Shown here: positions 5,089 to 6,156 of the stretch, piece after piece
How positions within the stretch are numbered: the stretch's first letter is position 1
Layout: each line of letters opens with the position of its first letter
Origin: Thermoplasmata archaeon
Lineage (GTDB): Archaea; Thermoplasmatota; Thermoplasmata; Thermoplasmatales; Aciduliprofundaceae
Assembly (NCBI GenBank): GCA_021163705.1
Contig: JAGGTO010000033.1
Span: forward strand, 1-6,156
Length of the DNA stretch: 6,156 nt
Reading direction: 5' to 3'
Made by a program: the position numbers and the translations under genes
Notes under the pieces: model-generated
Database searches by the model: none
Told to the model about the DNA's origin: nothing
What the model saw: only the letters and a program-made list of their open reading frames with translations

Positions 5089-6156
5089 AGGTAAATTCTA
5101 CCATAGGGGACATATCGTGGAAGGTGCCATCCAGATAGAGGAGGGGAAAATTAAGAGTGTGAAAAAGAGTTTGCCATCTGCAAAAAAGCTTCGGGGCATA
5201 ATTTTTCCGGGAGCAATCGATATACATGTGCACTTTCGTGAGCCGGGATTCACATACAAGGAGGATTTTTACACAGGAACATTGAGTGCGGCATTTGGAG
5301 GTATAACATTTGTCATGGACATGCCCAATAACTCACCTCCAATAATAGATGCTCAGAGTTTCAGGGAAAAGCTAGCTCTCGTATCCCCCAAAGCCAATAT
5401 AGATTTTTCCCTATACTTCATGCTCTCACCAAATTCCAGGGGGCTTGAGGATATTAATGCAGCATTCAAATATTACATGGGAGAAACCACAGCAGCGAGA
5501 GGATGGAAAATAAACAAATTTCCGGAGAGAGCATTCATATCCGTGCATGCAGAACTTGAAGAATGCATAAGAAAGGAAAGCCATGATTTGAAGGATCATG
5601 ATGTTGCAAGACCTGAAAAATGTGAGGTTTTGGCCGTTAAAGAGCTTTTGGGCAAAGGGAGATTTCATATAGCGCATGTAAGCTCTATTGATACCGTGGA
5701 TATCTGTAAGATCGGTAAGTTTACCTGCGAGGTTACACCCCACCATCTATTTCTCCACAGAGACATGCCACTGAGAGCATTTGGGAAGGTGAATCCTCCT
5801 CTTAGGTCAAAATGGATGGCCGAGAAGCTATGGAATGAATTAAATAGAGGAAGAATAGATATTGTGGCAAGTGATCACGCGCCACACACTCTTGAAGAGA
5901 AGGAGGATGATTTCTCCTACGCTCCTGCAGGAATACCGGAAGTGGAGACATATGTTCCCATTTTTATGTATCTCATGAAAACGGGAAAGATAGAATTGAG
6001 AAGATTGGTTGAGGTTCTCATGGAGAGACCCGCAGAATTAATAGGAATCAAAAAGGGGAAGATCGAGGAAGGGTATGATGCAGATTTGATAGCTTTTGAT
6101 CTTAAAGATGTGCGTAAAATAAGAAGCAGGGATCTCCATTACAAATGTGGCTGGAC
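5078..6156 (+). CDS. pyrC: Dihydroorotase, TTG start, 3' end outside window
   Basis: The frame is open from TTG 5078 to the window edge (359 codons); about 50-70 C-terminal residues are probably missing. The enzyme closes N-carbamoyl-aspartate to dihydroorotate in pyrimidine synthesis. It is a cytosolic amidohydrolase-fold metalloenzyme. Visible features are the N-terminal beta segment (HIVEGAIQIEEGKI), metal ligands in DIHVHFREPG (His50, His52), VMDMPNNSPP (79-88), Lys131 in FKYYMGETT (likely the carbamylated bridging lysine), His157 in VHAE, His200 in IAHVSS, EVTPHHL (218-224), VNPPLR (238-243), the catalytic Asp266 in SDHAPHT, and PAGIPEVET (283-291). KGKIEEGYDADL (326-337) leads into the C-terminal beta domain. 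Hydantoinases and allantoinases share the fold, but EPGFTYKEDF, VNPPLR and SDHAPHT favour dihydroorotase. The start overlaps the AMMECR1 gene by 11 bases, so translation is likely coupled. The next in-frame GTG (5117) would cut off the first beta strand. Confidence 0.93.
   Translation, partial: MNIEGKFYHRGHIVEGAIQIEEGKIKSVKKSLPSAKKLRGIIFPGAIDIHVHFREPGFTYKEDFYTGTLSAAFGGITFVMDMPNNSPPIIDAQSFREKLALVSPKANIDFSLYFMLSPNSRGLEDINAAFKYYMGETTAARGWKINKFPERAFISVHAELEECIRKESHDLKDHDVARPEKCEVLAVKELLGKGRFHIAHVSSIDTVDICKIGKFTCEVTPHHLFLHRDMPLRAFGKVNPPLRSKWMAEKLWNELNRGRIDIVASDHAPHTLEEKEDDFSYAPAGIPEVETYVPIFMYLMKTGKIELRRLVEVLMERPAELIGIKKGKIEEGYDADLIAFDLKDVRKIRSRDLHYKCGW

Noticed and set aside
5426..5746. 106-codon open frame on the minus strand within pyrC
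   Set aside because: It is antisense to the dihydroorotase catalytic domain. The plus-strand frame carries all expected motifs, so this is a shadow.

Overview
The window reads as ordinary, compact chromosome of an archaeon. Supporting signs are BRE/TATA-type promoters instead of -35/-10 boxes, two genes whose TATA box sits so close to the ATG that the mRNA is probably leaderless, GGTGA/GAGGTG/GGAGG ribosome sites on the other genes, and arginine and isoleucine codons dominated by AGA/AGG and ATA. The proteins look like those of a thermophilic euryarchaeon. A Thermoplasmatota/Aciduliprofundum-like (DHVE2) source is my best guess, from overall impression only and not from a marker gene. No mobile element, CRISPR array, tRNA or rRNA is visible.

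Layout, all on the + strand: (1) the C-terminal end of a thiamine-phosphate synthase (1-215). (2) A short intergenic region with a duplicated BRE/TATA motif, then a K+-dependent-type membrane pyrophosphatase (268-2328). (3) A 36-bp gap with oligo-T tracts and a promoter, then an MscS-family channel with a secreted Ig-like N-terminal domain (2365-3816). (4) A 35-bp gap with another promoter, then three overlapping genes: the radical-SAM enzyme QueE (3852-4478), an AMMECR1-family protein (4480-5088) and a dihydroorotase with a TTG start (5078 to beyond the window end). No gene-free stretch exceeds about 55 bases.

The pyrophosphatase uses the energy of PPi, a by-product of biosynthesis, to pump Na+ or H+ across the membrane. 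The neighbouring MscS channel would release solutes when membrane tension rises. Each has its own promoter, so their adjacency need not mean shared function. The queE-AMMECR1-pyrC unit joins a deazaguanine step (archaeosine tRNA modification), a conserved protein of unknown function and a pyrimidine step. Overlapping starts indicate one transcript with coupled translation.

I see no wholly new system. The points most worth checking are the two acidic residues in the pyrophosphatase ion-gate helix, the secreted sequon-rich domain on the MscS channel, a perfect C6/G6 hairpin at its signal-peptide region, the tandem promoter repeat, and the start-site corrections for hppA, the AMMECR1 gene and pyrC.
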